From Cordia subcordata (taxonomy: Eukaryota > Streptophyta > Magnoliopsida > Boraginales > Cordiaceae), in assembly GCA_028554755.1 (NCBI GenBank), contig JAPTOF010000009.1, forward strand, positions 4,103,501 through 4,167,500: a DNA stretch of 64,000 bases, in the 5' to 3' direction. The position numbers were made by a program, and so were the translations under genes. Shown in pieces: positions 46,738 to 58,306 of the stretch (the first letter of the stretch is position 1; each line of letters opens with the position of its first letter). Below the pieces are notes generated by a model. That model was not told the origin of the DNA. It saw only the letters and a program-made list of their open reading frames with translations, and made no database searches.

Positions 46738-49561
46738 AAGCAGAAGGGGAACAAACCACTGGAAGCTTCGACAAATGCGTTCGATGCAATGGTTTAGTAC
46801 GGATGTCTGTTGGTTGCTCAGTGGGGGGCATGTACTCTGGCTTAAAAACACATCTTTGAGCTTATCACTTACAAAATGTACATTAATCTCGATGTGCTTA
46901 CTGCGATTATGAATCACCGGATTTGTTGCCATATAGATGGTGCTGATATTATCACAGAATATTGTTATCATGTCTTGAATAGAAGTACCCAAAAACTTGA
47001 GAGAACATGAAGCACCCAAAGCAATTCCGAAGCTAGTGAAGTGAGAGCTCTGTATTTGGCCTCAGTACTTGATTTAGACACCGTTGGTTGCTTTTTAGAA
47101 CTCCAAGTAATGAGCTAATCACCTAAATAGACGGCAAAACCTGTGGTAGATCTTCGCGTTAGAGAATAAGCTACCCAGTCAGCATCATAGAAACCTTACA
47201 GTGTCAAGAGTTTTATTTGGCCAAAGGAGAAGACCATGTTGCAGTGTGTTCCTTACATATCGTAAGATCCATTTTGCATCAGCAAAATGGAAACTTTTGG
47301 AAAGTTCATGAACTGAAAATAGGAGTTGACTGCAACGGACAAGTCCGACCTTGCATCGTGAGATATTGCAAGGCTCCTACAAATTGGCAAAATTTTGTTG
47401 GGTTAGCCAAATCCACATCGTGGGTTGACAAGGAAGAAAAGCATGCCATAGGAGTCGAGACAGGCTTTGCACCATCCATGTTAAATTGATTTAATAATGC
47501 CAACAAGTATTTGGTTTGTGTGAGAATTAAACCATCTTGAACTCGAGTGGCCTCCATACCAAGGAAATAATGTAATGGCCCCAAGTCTTTCATGTCATAG
47601 TGGTGCGATAGGAGCTTAATAAAGGAAGCCAGTTCATCAGTGGAATCCTTAGTTAATACAATGTCATCCACGTAGATTAGCAAGAAAAGAACATGCTTAG
47701 AAGTATGCCTGATGAAACGAGAGGCGTCATGAAGAGAGTTAGAGAGACCACAAGATAAAAGAAAACCACTGAATTTTGGAATGTGCTTGTTTAAGCCCAT
47801 AAAGTGATTTTTGAAGCTTGCAGACATAATCATGGTGCTCATTATCAATTAAGCCTCGTGGTTGTTGCATAAAAATTGTCTCGGAGAGATTCCCATGAAG
47901 AAAGGCATTTTTTACGTCGAGTTGACGTGACGTAAAGAACAATTGTTTGAAATAGTAAGTATGAGAGCCATGCGAATAGTACCAGGCCGTACTACAGGGC
48001 TGAACGTATCACCGTAGTCGCGACCGGGTTGTTGAGTATAAATGTGCCTCGTAGCGTTCAAGAGATCCATCAGCTTTTTGCTTGACTTTATATACCCAAC
48101 GACAACCAAGGAGGCTCATGTCCGCAGTTCTCAGCACTAATGTCCAAGTCTGATTTTTGATTAGTGAATTAAATTCTTCGGTCACAGCTCTGCCCCAATT
48201 TGGATCAGCATTCGCCTTAGAAAAGCATGTCGGCTGGAGTGGGAGGGTTGAACTCGGAGCAATTAAGGCCTGCAAAACAAGATTTTTTATAGCGCAAAAG
48301 GTTTTGGGTGGTCACATACCATTCATTGTCCGAGTTACCATTGTGTGAGTTCGAAGAGAAGCTAAAGCGGTAGGTGTTGAGACATTGGACATGGTATTGA
48401 GCAATTGAGGATCATTCTGAGGTTCCTCTCTATGGTAGGCATTAAACTAGTGGCTGGCTGATCATGAGGCATTTGTGAATTTATGGGTGATGAGTCACCT
48501 GAATTGTGATGTGAGATTGGTGACTCAGCTCTTGAAGCATTATTGTGAGACACATTTGTTGCAGTAGTGTCATGCAGTGGCACATCATGTTGAGGAGAAT
48601 TAATTTCATGTGGAGCTGTGTTGTTAGATGACAACAATTATGAAAGAAAAGGAACTAGTTGAAAACCAAGAGGCTGTGATGGTTGAGAAGTCGCGACAGC
48701 CAAATCATGGAAGTGGGTCTCATCAAAGACAACATGCCTGGAAATAATTAGTTATTTGTTTGCAAATCAAAGCATTTATATTCTTTGTGTTGTGCACTAT
48801 ACCCCAAAAATAAGCAGCGACATGATATATAATCCGGCTCCTTGCATCCAAAAGGACTCAAACAGGGGTAAAATACCGAACTAAAAATGCGTAGAGTAGA
48901 ATAGTCCGGCAATTTTCCATAGAGAATTTTATATGGAGTTCGAAAATGGAGCACTGAATCGGGCAATCTATTGACGAGATAAGCAGCATTAGAAAATGCA
49001 TGATTCTAGAACTTTTATGGAAGGTGAGAATGAGCCAATAATGTAAGACCTGTCTCAACAATATACTGATGCTTTCTCTTAGCAATATCGTTCTGTCCTG
49101 GTGCCCTGGGCATGAAAGTCTATGGGAAATTCCCTTTGCTGAAAATATTGTAAATGATTTATAAATTCTCCCTTGCCATCACTTTGAACACATTTAACCT
49201 TAGAATTGCAAAGATTCTAAACCATGGGAATGAATTTTTAAAAATCGCAAAAACATCACTTTTATGCACCAAAGGATAATACCAAATAAACCTCCTGTAA
49301 ACATCAATCAATACCGAATAGTAACGAAAAACCTCCATTGAAATAACCGAGGAAGTCCTCCAAACATAACAATGTATCAGTTAGAGTAGAGAAGCAGAAC
49401 GAGGACCACAGTTCACAAATGGTAATTTTCGACTTTTACCAAACTGACAACTTTCACAATCATTATTTGTAGCAAAAGTAGAAGATAAAGACAACAAATT
49501 CTTGAGCTTAGCTAAAACTGTGGAGGACGGATGTCCCATGCGAGCATGCCACACACTGCTA
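46738..49561 (-). pseudogene. Integrase, RT and RNase H of the second copia
   Basis: On the minus strand from 49561: pre-integrase HARMGHPSSTVLAKLKNL, integrase core (about 49460-49090, with stops), integrase end (48966-48748, HFRTPYKILYGKLPDY), Ser/Thr-rich linker (48637-48362), RT start (48275-48009, GCRWVYKVKQKADGS), RT middle (47942-47739, [12 protein letters not shown] and KSLYGLKQA), RT palm with intact YVDDIVLT (47848-47306) and RNase H (STEAKYRAL near 47080; CDNISTIYMATNP, 47019-46720). Overlapping frames mark frameshifts near 48040, 47920, 47790 and 47310. Inactive. Confidence 0.8.
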
Positions 49562-49577
49562 GTAGCTTTTAAGGGTG

Positions 49578-49745
49578 TTCATTGGAGATTATCCAGTCCA
49601 AAATAGAGTATAATTGTTTCTCCAAAATAATTTTGGAGAAAATATTTTTATCCAATTTTTCCACAATTCCCCAATGGAGAATACATTTTGGATAATGGAG
49701 AAATTGGACAAAACTCTTTGGGAAATGGAGATCTCCAATTTAAAA
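49578..49745. repeat. Left subterminal repeats of the hAT element
   Basis: Within 170 bp there are at least five motifs built on (A/T)TGGAGA or its complement: TTGGAGATTATCC, TTTCTCCAAAATAATTTTGG, CCAATGGAGAATA, GGATAATGGAGAAATTGG and AAATGGAGATCTCCAATT. One pair forms a near-perfect palindrome at about 49617-49641. Candidate transposase-binding sites by analogy with Ac and Tam3. Confidence 0.6.
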
Positions 49746-49885
49746 AAATACAAACACACACTCATACGCACACCCACACACACCACACACACTAAACACA
49801 CACCACACATACTAAGCCCACTAAAAACACACATACATCCACACACACATATAGAAACACACTGAACACACACCCCTGCACACAG
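49746..49885. repeat. CA-rich simple repeat
   Basis: About 140 bp of ACACAC units with scattered interruptions inside the hAT element. Frames on both strands here (His/Thr/Pro or Cys/Val-rich) are artefacts. Confidence 0.8.
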
Positions 49886-51219
49886 TACACACTAAACATA
49901 GAAATGTCCAAAGAAACACTACTTGTGCTAAATACTCTACCATACTACCATTATCCAAAGCAGCAACTTAATAAATTTAATCCAAAGCAGCAAAAGTCTA
50001 ATAAATCCAGGAATAGGAATGGTAGAAAATTCTTAAGCAATGCACATAGTAGATGTTAAAAGGAAAAGGAAAAAAAAATACAAATGCTAGCATATTCAAA
50101 GAAGTTTAACTTTACATAACAGATTTCAAATTTTGACTTGCCCTAAAAAAGATCAATCTAATTTAGTTCCTATATCTTTATATGTCTAGCTAGAAGTTAT
50201 ATATATGCTAGTATAGTTTATACAAAAAAGCTTCACCAGCAGATTTCTAAACATTATCTTCACTGATTCCAACTAAGGAGAATCACAGAACACCTCCAGA
50301 TGATTTAAGGCATTGTTCTCCGCTCCTGAATGTACCTTGAACACTTCTGCCATGACTGAAGCTTTTGAAGCCGCTGCACCAAGAACGAGAGCCTAGGATT
50401 GGGAACTGCACATAACATATCTTGAATTCCTGTTGATTCACTGATATCATAATAATCAATTCGACACATCAACAATCTCATCTAAAAGACTATAACAGAG
50501 ACATAATATAGATCTCATATGGTGCAACTTGTACATGATGGTAGATTCATATATAAGCTGGGAAGTTCAATTATTTCCCCAAGCATAGTCTTCCCAGGTA
50601 TAATTCAAGTTCTACCCACATCCAGTAAATGCACTCTTTTTTCCTAGCTGCATAAAGATTACAATATGAAGGAAAGCACACAAGTAGAAAAAATAATTCA
50701 AATTATCAAACTATCAAAAAAGAACCAGCACAGAAAGACAAAGAAAAGGCAAACTAGTATCAAACATCAATCCAATTATTTGGGAACATTGATAGGAATC
50801 ATCAAACCAGTAGTCATAGTAAAGGCAAAATGTAGTTCACCCCAAAGATAGGCATCAGAATTGCAAGTGAACTAAAGCAAATTAAACACCAAACACTTAA
50901 GAATCTGAACTCACAACTCTACACGTGGACATTGTCGTCTAAAATAATCTAAATTTTCTCTTCAATCAAGATGGAGTTAAGACTACAAACAATGCCTATG
51001 TGTTTTCCAAACAACTTATTTCCATCTTAGATAAGTATAATAACCAATAACTGCAAGTGCTAGTACGAATTAGCAAAAAACCAAGTCAATACCTAGAAAC
51101 CAAGCAAGTAGCAAGTCTAGACCTCATTCATTGTATTTATAGGCTCCAATGCTAATTTTGAGAAATCTGAAATTCCAACACTAAGAGTTAGCAAAAAAAC
51201 TACAAAAAAAAAAGTACGA
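49886..51219. other. hAT interior downstream of the transposase
   Basis: 1.3 kb without a supported gene. The segment at 50270-50420 has higher GC and, on the minus strand, resembles exon-like sequence (around CTCTCGTTCTTGGTGCAGCG). I cannot identify it. It may be the 3' untranslated or spliced part of the transposase transcript or a captured fragment. Confidence 0.4.
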
Positions 51220-52908
51220 CTATAAAAAACAACATGAAATTGAAATTTTGTTACCATCATCAAACTTATCGCAGTCATTTATGTCTTCTTCAATAATAGG
51301 AATATAAGTAGGTGAGCGAAGCCAATCTTGTGCACAAATCAAAGCTTGAACAATTTTAGGAGTTAACGAACTCCTAAATGGATCAAGTATTCGTCCACCA
51401 GTAGAAAATACGGATTCAGAAGCCACAGTTGAGATAGGAATAGCTAATACATCATGTGCTAAGCGCGAAAGGACTGGAAATCGAGGGCTATTGACTTTCC
51501 ACCATGCTAATATGTCAAAGTCTTTACTTTCCTCTTCGATGTCTTCATTTAAGTACTTGCCCAACTCTGACTTGAACTCGCCAACCCCCAATTCTGATCT
51601 ACGCTTCTTAAACTTCAACTTCATATGTTCCTTTATATCTATAAGATCATCTGAGCCGGAGCCTGAACTTGCTAGGGGAGAATCACTTGATTGAGCAGAA
51701 TGAGTTCCATAAATTCTGTTATAATCCTCAAACATAGCATTTAGTGCCTCTTTAACCCTCATAGACATTTCCAAACTTTTTTTCTTGTCATACATCTCAC
51801 CGAGCAAAAATTCTGCATATGCCATCTTGTAACGAGGATCAATAGCCAAAGAAATGTAAATCAATGCATTCATCTTCTCTATGTTACCCCAATACTTGTT
51901 ATATTTATCCTTCATTCTCTTAGCCATAGAACTCAATAGAAAATCCTCATCATTAATCCACTTATTCAAAAGGCATTGCACTGAACTAATTTCATGCAAA
52001 AAGTTATTTGAAGTCACATATAAAGAGCCAGAAACCCTAATAGTGAAATCATAAAAATGCTTTAAAAAGAGCACTAGCCTTTTCACATTTTCCCAATCAA
52101 TCTCAGTTGGTACCCCTTTGTTTTCTCCACTTTCAAGCTCTACTTTAAAGAATGGATCCTGTCCTTCATATCTTTCAAAGGCTAATATAAAATTAATAGC
52201 AGTTTCCAACATTAAATAGGTAGAATTCCACCTAGTTGGGACATCCAGACACAATAATCTCTTGCTATCAATCTTCTCCATGCCAACACAACCCTTAAAT
52301 CTTTCTAATCTAGCCGGTGACTGTCTCATATATCTTATAGCAGCCCGTACTTTATTAACAGATTCACTCATTTCTTTCAAACCATCACAAACAACAAGCT
52401 GAATGATATGTGCAATACATCTCATATGCAAAAATGTGGCCTGACATTTGCATTTTTCATGCTGAATCAATTTCTTCTTCATGTATGCAATAGCAACATC
52501 ATTAGAGGATGCATTATCAACAGTTATGGTAAATACCTTCTCAATTCGCCAATCAAGCAAACATTTCTCTATTGCTTTTCCAATTGCCTCACCCTTGTGG
52601 CTAGAAATAGGAACAAAGTTCAAGATCTTCTTTTCTAATTTCCATTCACTAGTAATAAAATGAGCAGTTACACACATATAATTAATTCTCTGAATTGATG
52701 TCCATGAATCTGTGGTGATGCTAACCATCTGAGTATTTGTTTTCAATAGATTTCTCAACTTTGATCTCTCATCTAAGTACAACTGATAGCAGTCTCTTGT
52801 AATTGTGGTTCTTGAAGGAATTTGAAACATGGAACATAAACTGGTTGTGTAATCTTGAAAGCCCTCATATTCAACAAATCTAAATGGCAATTCATCAATG
52901 ATGATCAT
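51220..52908 (-). CDS. hAT transposase, catalytic and dimerisation part
   Basis: A 562-residue open frame on the minus strand. It starts right after a TAG that separates it, in the same frame, from the BED-finger part. It opens with MIIIDELPFRFVEYEGF, the conserved motif that follows the finger in plant hAT transposases. It continues with ITTDSWTS (catalytic-core region, about residues 65-72), MRCIAHIIQLVVCDGL (about 160-175), LDVPTRWNSTYLML (about 225-238), and the C-terminal dimerisation region FDILAWWKVNSPRFPVLS ... STVASESVFSTGGRILDPFRSSL (about 465-525). The enzyme acts in the nucleus, cutting and rejoining element ends. The closest described plant proteins are the RICESLEEPER/Ac-like BED-finger hAT group. 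Translation from the internal Met would lack the DNA-binding finger. Confidence 0.88.
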   Translation of the reverse strand: MIIIDELPFRFVEYEGFQDYTTSLCSMFQIPSRTTITRDCYQLYLDERSKLRNLLKTNTQMVSITTDSWTSIQRINYMCVTAHFITSEWKLEKKILNFVPISSHKGEAIGKAIEKCLLDWRIEKVFTITVDNASSNDVAIAYMKKKLIQHEKCKCQATFLHMRCIAHIIQLVVCDGLKEMSESVNKVRAAIRYMRQSPARLERFKGCVGMEKIDSKRLLCLDVPTRWNSTYLMLETAINFILAFERYEGQDPFFKVELESGENKGVPTEIDWENVKRLVLFLKHFYDFTIRVSGSLYVTSNNFLHEISSVQCLLNKWINDEDFLLSSMAKRMKDKYNKYWGNIEKMNALIYISLAIDPRYKMAYAEFLLGEMYDKKKSLEMSMRVKEALNAMFEDYNRIYGTHSAQSSDSPLASSGSGSDDLIDIKEHMKLKFKKRRSELGVGEFKSELGKYLNEDIEEESKDFDILAWWKVNSPRFPVLSRLAHDVLAIPISTVASESVFSTGGRILDPFRSSLTPKIVQALICAQDWLRSPTYIPIIEEDINDCDKFDDGNKISISCCFL

Positions 52909-53304
52909 CTAAGCCAATAATTTCCTAGACACATCTTGGTCAAATTTCCAATTACTAGGTGTTCCACTTCTTCGAGTTTGGCGGAGAGCTTGGTTGGAAT
53001 CTTTGTTTAAAGGGTACTCTTTACAAACACTTAGATGATATCTCAAGCTAGAGGTACCAAATGCCTTAGTATCTGCTTTAAAAACTTTTCCACAATAATT
53101 ACATTTACTCTTTTGACATCCGTCACCATCTTCGTATCTAGTAGCGTGGTCCCCAACAAAAGACCTAGCCCTCGAAGCTTTTCTCTTAACACTAGCTTTA
53201 GGATATTTACTACTCCCATCTGATGCATATTCTTCAGTAGTTGACATGGGTATTTGTGGTCTTGAACTTGGATCTCTAATGACTATATCTTCTTCACTCG
53301 ACAT
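52909..53304 (-). CDS. hAT transposase, BED zinc-finger part
   Basis: A 131-codon frame starting MSSEEDIVIRDPS and ending in TAG at 52911-52909. The acidic N-terminus is followed by a Lys/Arg stretch (residues 38-47) and a BED-type finger with C68, C71, H90 and C94 (CNYCGKVF ... RYHLSVC). The frame then runs in phase into the catalytic part (51220-52908), so the two are one gene of about 694 codons broken by one nonsense codon. A basic residue usually occupies that position in relatives. This part would bind the subterminal repeats. Confidence 0.85.
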   Translation of the reverse strand: MSSEEDIVIRDPSSRPQIPMSTTEEYASDGSSKYPKASVKRKASRARSFVGDHATRYEDGDGCQKSKCNYCGKVFKADTKAFGTSSLRYHLSVCKEYPLNKDSNQALRQTRRSGTPSNWKFDQDVSRKLLA

Positions 53305-54740
53305 CTAAAAGCAGTCACAAATAATAATACCAAGGTAAATAAAGGAACAAAGAGATGGAACAAATTTTTAAAACAATCAATCATAAAATCTTCAATTTAA
53401 TAAATAAATCAAGACATATTCCAAAATAAGACAACTTCCCATTTATAGACAAATATATCTCAACAATTAAGTATTTACTCCTACATCATGTATTACTATG
53501 TAGCCACCAGATTCATTCAATAAACCATCAGATTCTCATTTATAGAAAACAAAATCAAAACAAGACAGCTATCCTTTGACATTTCAACCAAATACATTAT
53601 GTGAAAATACACATCCTTCCATTTTAATCATTATGAAAATAACTTAAACAAGAACCATTTACCTAACTCGATATTCTAGTTCAACCACTACTAATTATTC
53701 ACTAACTTCAGAAATCAGTAATCTTAAGCATGTTCAGTACATTTCCCCCCCCCCCCAAATATTTATAATTACACTCTAATTAAAGGTCAGATTACGCACA
53801 TTAGACACAAACTAAGATTGATCCATACACAGTCGGAGCTTTGAGATTAACCTTTTAATTAACAGTTACTTATTTGTTTGAAGTAACATTGCAAGATTGG
53901 TAGAACTCTCCCAAGTCAAATAGACACTAATCTTGTCGAAAGGCACATATTATTATTATAAAATCTACCATTATCGAAAAAAAATTATCAAGCAAGCTGC
54001 GGTCATTAAATAATAGATAGCTTCAATTTAATGATTAAGTTAATGATGATTTCTCTGGGTACTCCTTTCAGCAGATTAAAAAAGAGAAGCAAAACAGCAT
54101 ATTCAACAATTGATGATCAAGGTTTAGTCATAAAAAAGACAAAACGAGTATTAAATAATAGAAAAAGAGAATGAAAAGGTTACTGAAAATTATTGCGAGA
54201 GCCTTATTATGCTTTATGTATAAAAATTCATATACTAATGGCATTGGAGCTCGAACCAGACATTAGGCCTGCATATGTAGATGAGTGTGTGTGTGTGTGT
54301 GTGTGTATATATACACACACAACCCACTCAATTATGTGTTGTATTACGTGAATCCAACTATGTACTCCTCTCATAATCTGATGTAGCTATTTCAAAAATT
54401 CAAATCTGGATGTTATATAATACATACACACGCATATACACACACATATACTCATAAGTACAAAGAGAACAAGTACAGCTTCGTGGGTGATTAGAGACTG
54501 TAGGAGGTCGAAGAGAAAGCCAACGTGCCATTGCCGTTGCCGTTGCCGTTGCCGTTGTCGACTTGCCTTTAGTAGTAATTAGGGATTAGAGAATTTTTGG
54601 GGATTTTATTTTTTAAGAGAATTTTTTTGGCGTTTAGGGATTTTATCTTGTAGGAGAACTTTTGGGATTTTATTTTATTTTTGCCTTTATCAAGGAAGGA
54701 ACGATACAAACAATACTGTAACAATACAATAAATAAACGA
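53305..54740. other. hAT 5' region upstream of the transposase
   Basis: AT-rich DNA holding the probable promoter and 5' leader (minus strand). It contains a C12 run near 53747, a (TG)n/(TA)n/(CA)n tract at 54284-54320, a GCC(A/G)TT hexamer array at 54527-54557, and two or three repeats of a GGGATTTTAT segment at 54600-54675. No gene. Confidence 0.55.
54527..54557. repeat. GCCGTT hexamer array
   Basis: Five tandem GCC(A/G)TT units, unusually GC-rich for this neighbourhood, 1.2 kb upstream of the transposase start codon. They might lie in the transcript leader. Confidence 0.75.
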
Positions 54741-54749
54741 TGTCATTCA

Positions 54750-54915
54750 ATAAATTTTGGAGAATTGGATATTTTCCCAAATTTTAAAAATTTCTCCATT
54801 GCCCATACTTTTTTCCAAAATTATTTACCATCCCCAATCCCTTTCTCCATTATCCAATTATACACCCCCATTTTCTCCATATCCAAAAATTTTGGACAAA
54901 GTATTGAGGATCCCC
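54750..54915. repeat. Right subterminal repeats of the hAT element
   Basis: These mirror the left end: TTTTGGAGAATTGGATATTT, TTTCTCCATTGCCC, CTTTCTCCATTATCCAATT and ATTTTCTCCATATCC are inverted relative to the left-end motifs. Together the two ends carry about nine copies of the GGAGA core. Confidence 0.6.
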
Positions 54916-54941
54916 AATAAGTGCACACCCCTAGTAGCTTT

Positions 54942-55930
54942 ATGCATTGAGAAACAAGCTTTATCAGATTGCTGCAAAGTGTAAAGTCCACTATCAATGG
55001 TCCCCTGATGAAGTAGTTGGTCGGTCCTCATGTCCTTAATACAGTACCCAGAAGGAGTAAACACAAAGTAACAATTATTGTCCTTAGTGAATTGAGCAAC
55101 AGAGAGCAATCTTTTAGTCAGACGAGTAACATGCAAGACAGTAGAATCCATTGTACAGCCACTTGACAAATGGAATGAAAAATTATTAGTTTGAGAGATA
55201 TGTAAACCATCAACATTGCCAACCATCATAGAATCCATACTTGAATAATTCTGTTTGTTAGCCAACTGAATATCATCTGGGGACATGTGGTGTGTGGCCC
55301 AAGTATCAACATACCAACTGAGATCTATAGAATTCACTATTTGAGTTACTGAAAAGGCCTTATTGTTGGAGTTGATAGGATCATCAGGAGCCTAACAATT
55401 GTTGGCTTTGTGATAGGGAAACTCACAACAATAGCAGAAAACAAAAGAATTATTTCCAATTGTGTTTTGTGATTGATCACGTCCAGAACTAGAGGAAGAA
55501 TTTTTGCCTCGACCCCTGTTAGAACCTCGTCCCCCTTGTCATCCACGTGCACCACAACCAAAGACAAAGGTTTGCGGTTATGGTTGTGTGGTACCAGAAA
55601 AAGAATTGGTATTTGCCAAGGGCTGATTGTGACCAAGACTAAACATGGCAATCTTAGCAGCAATTTGAGAAGAGGCCAAATAAATGTCATAGTCAAATAA
55701 TAATCCAAATGTCTCAGTAAATGTAGGCGAGATGGGACAAGAGTTAATTGCTGCTACTATGGAATCATAGTCACTACTTAATACACGAAATGTCCATGAA
55801 ATTAAATCATCATCATCCACTGGCTTACCAGCACTTGCTAATGCTAAAGCTAAAGACTTTGGCATGCTGTAAATAGGAATGAATGTTCTACGTACCTTTC
55901 TACAAAGATTGCAGTTTAGTTTTTAATTGT
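54942..55930 (-). pseudogene. gag end and protease of the second copia
   Basis: On the minus strand: gag (55865-55578, WTFRVLSSDYDSIVAAI), a Gly/Arg-rich tail in another frame, a zinc knuckle CYCCEFPYHKANNC near 55430, and the protease frame 55337-54942. In the latter the site reads YVDTWATHHMS where family members have VDSGATHHM. The protease frame runs through ACFSMHKAT into the hAT insertion. A frameshift lies near 55600 and a stop near 55390. Confidence 0.75.
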
Positions 55931-56071
55931 TGAATTCTTACTCTGGACTGTGATCCATATAAGATCTCCAAGGTGTGCCACATTTCTCGCGCAGTCGTCT
56001 TGTCGACAACTTGCGATAAAACTAAAAGCAACCAGCCCATGACCATCTAATCAAGCTTAAGTCAATGAGAA

Positions 56072-56507
56072 TGTTAGGAAATTAGGACGCATAACACACA
56101 CTCATGCAGTGGAATTAAAGCAAGAGTAACGAGAAAAGAATAAGCACAATTAAATGTGGTTCGGCCCTCTGCCTACGTCCACGAAAAACTCCATTAGAAA
56201 GAAAAGAGTACAAACTCAGTAGGACTTTTTACACAGATAGAAAAGTCTAAACCTCTCTCACAGTATTCTTACAATGGCTCTCTCTCTCTGTCAACCTAGA
56301 CCTACTACAAGACACACATATCTTTCAACTAGTACAAGAGTCGTATTTATAGAGGAGATTTTCTTATCCTCTAAGACAAAGGATTTCCTATTCTATCAAT
56401 CCTACTATAACTTAGACTCTTACCATAACTAGAATTTTGACTCTTATTAAAACTCTTTCCTAATTTCAATATGGATTTGGTCTTAGCACTTGAGCCATAA
56501 CCCAAAA
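56072..56507 (-). repeat. 3' LTR of the compact copia
   Basis: Starts TGTTAGGAAATTAGG and ends near CATAACCCAAAA, where the partner has CCCAACA. A TATAAATA box (minus strand) is at 56344-56351. The shared box TGGTTCGGCC...GCCTACGTCCAC is at 56155-56182. It resembles the partner LTR with scattered substitutions. Confidence 0.9.
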
Positions 56508-56517
56508 AATTCCTCCC

Positions 56518-57902
56518 TTAGTGAGAAGTGCCAAGAATCTCCATAGTAGGCGAGAACGTCACTCTTTTCTTCTTTTCAACGTTCACTTGAGTTTCTTCAC
56601 ACTTGTCACGTTTGTCTCTCAGCGCGGTGCATCCTTCCAAGTAGCACACGTGCTTCTCGTTCTTCCTCCCTTCAAAAACTAGCTTCTCTCTACGATACAC
56701 TTTGTAGTAGTCTCCTTCACCAATGTACTTGTACCCTATTGATGCCAACTCACCCAACGAAATTATGTTGGACACACAAGATGGCACATACTTTACATTG
56801 GAGATGGTCTTGATACTACCATTGTTGAGCGTCAAGCGAACTCTCCCAACGTCGGCAACCTTCATCTTCTGGTTGTTCCCAACAGTGATATATCCAAGCC
56901 TCTTATCCAAGACCAAAGTGTCGAAACTAGCTCTATCATTGCAAATGTGAGATGTTCCCGCTGAATCCAACACCCAATCAGTCTTCTTCTTTTTTGAGCC
57001 TTCATTAGCGTCCCCGCTTACCGCCATCAAAATAGTCTCACTACCTTCGCTATCATCACCCTCAACAAGGTTCGCGAAGTCCTCGCCATACACCTTCTTC
57101 TTGCCCTTAGATCTCCACTCTCTAAGGCTCTTCATGTCCTCTCTCAATCTAGGACATCTTGGTTGGATATGGTCCTTCTCTCTGCAGTAGTAGCACTCTC
57201 GATTGTTTTCTCCATCCTAAGCTCGACTTTTTGATCTTGATCTACCTCTGTGAGAATCCCTCTTCCAGAACTCCTCCCTCGATTTAAACCTTCAATGGTT
57301 AATGCTTGATCTCCGCTAGACACACTACTTCTTCCTAACATCCTCTCGTTCTCTCTCAAGAGTGCATTCACCTCGTTCAGCTCAAGAGTCTTTTTCCTAA
57401 CGAGGATTGATTGCACAAACGGCTTGTACGACTTCGGCAAGGAAGATAATAGTACGAGCGCTTGTTCTTTATCTGTAATTCTCTTATCAGGCTCCTCAAC
57501 ACTTATGAGCTTGACCACTAACTTGTTGAATTTGTTAATGTGATCTTGGATGGCCATTCCATCTTCCATCTTAAACGAGTAGAGCTCCGTCCTCAAACAT
57601 AATCGGTTGGTGATTGACTTCGACTCATAAATATTCTCCAACTTGTTAAACACACTGCTCATCGTCGTCTCATCAATCACATGACATTTAATTTGCGGTG
57701 GTAACGCCAACCGAATTGTACTTACGGCTCTTCGTTGTAGGGACTTCCACTTCTTATCATTGACTTCTTCCGATTTCGCCTCTTCTAGTACTTTATCAAG
57801 GCCTTGCTGTACCAAAAGGTCCTTGATAGTATTCCTCCACAAGTTGAAGTTCATGTTCCTATCAAACATTGGAATTTCAAACTTCGTACTAGTCGTCGTC
57901 AT
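56518..57902 (-). pseudogene. gag and protease-like protein of the compact copia
   Basis: The likely start is the Met at 57902 (MTTTSTKFEIPMFD), five codons inside the longest frame. The gag core (FDRNMNFNLWRNTIKDLL, LENIYESKSITNRLCLRTEL, FNKLVVKLISVEE, LVLLSSLPKSYKPFVQSIL) is open to 57144. A frameshift near 57280 moves the Arg/Ser-rich tail and zinc knuckle CYYCREKDHIQPRC (about 57200-57155) into the second frame, which also has a TAG near 57217. It then stays open to 56518. That frame has a protease-like WVLDSAGTSHICND (family DSG motif altered) and ends RVTFSPTMEILGTSH. Nothing of integrase or RT follows. Confidence 0.85.
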
Positions 57903-58306
57903 GGCTCTTATACACAAATTCGCTAAAACTCAACAATCCAGCGAGAATTTGGTAGAGCTAACCCCAAAAACGGATTCAGGACGTTAGAAAATGATGAGGA
58001 GACCCTCAGTCAATGCGGTCAAACCCCTGCAGCCCTTCGGTCAACGCTAGTCAAACCTTCTGTTTGATTGTTTGACCACAAACTCGCAAAACTTGACATG
58101 CTTGTATCTCACAATTCGACTGTCGGATCGTTGCAAAATTTTAGCAGCTTACTCTCCTCACATAGACAAACACACAGCAACAAATAGATCATCAATCGGA
58201 CTCCAAGAAGGCTGCCAAACGTGACCAGCAGATCAGTGAATTTTTTACTCCTCTTCGGCTTTTTTTTTTCATTTTTCGTGCAAACCAGTGTCCTCCTTCC
58301 AAACTA

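Larger units (their letters stand above)
49570..54933 (-). mobile_element. hAT transposon with near-complete transposase gene
   Basis: A 5364-bp element with perfect 8-bp duplications GTAGCTTT (49562-49569 and 54934-54941). The termini are TAAGGGTGTTCA and, inverted, TAGGGGTGTGCA. It encodes a BED-finger hAT transposase on the minus strand (53304-51220) with a single in-frame stop. Both ends carry clustered GGAGA/TCTCC subterminal motifs, the type of place where hAT transposases bind. It is inserted in the pre-integrase domain of the second copia. The exact duplication and nearly open gene suggest a fairly recent arrival. Confidence 0.92.

Noticed and set aside
49589..49873. Cys/Val-rich and His/Thr-rich frames
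   Set aside because: Both are translations of a CA/TG simple repeat inside the hAT element.
53746..53758. Run of about 12 C
   Set aside because: A homopolymer that may be a true tract or a sequencing effect. It carries no interpretable signal.
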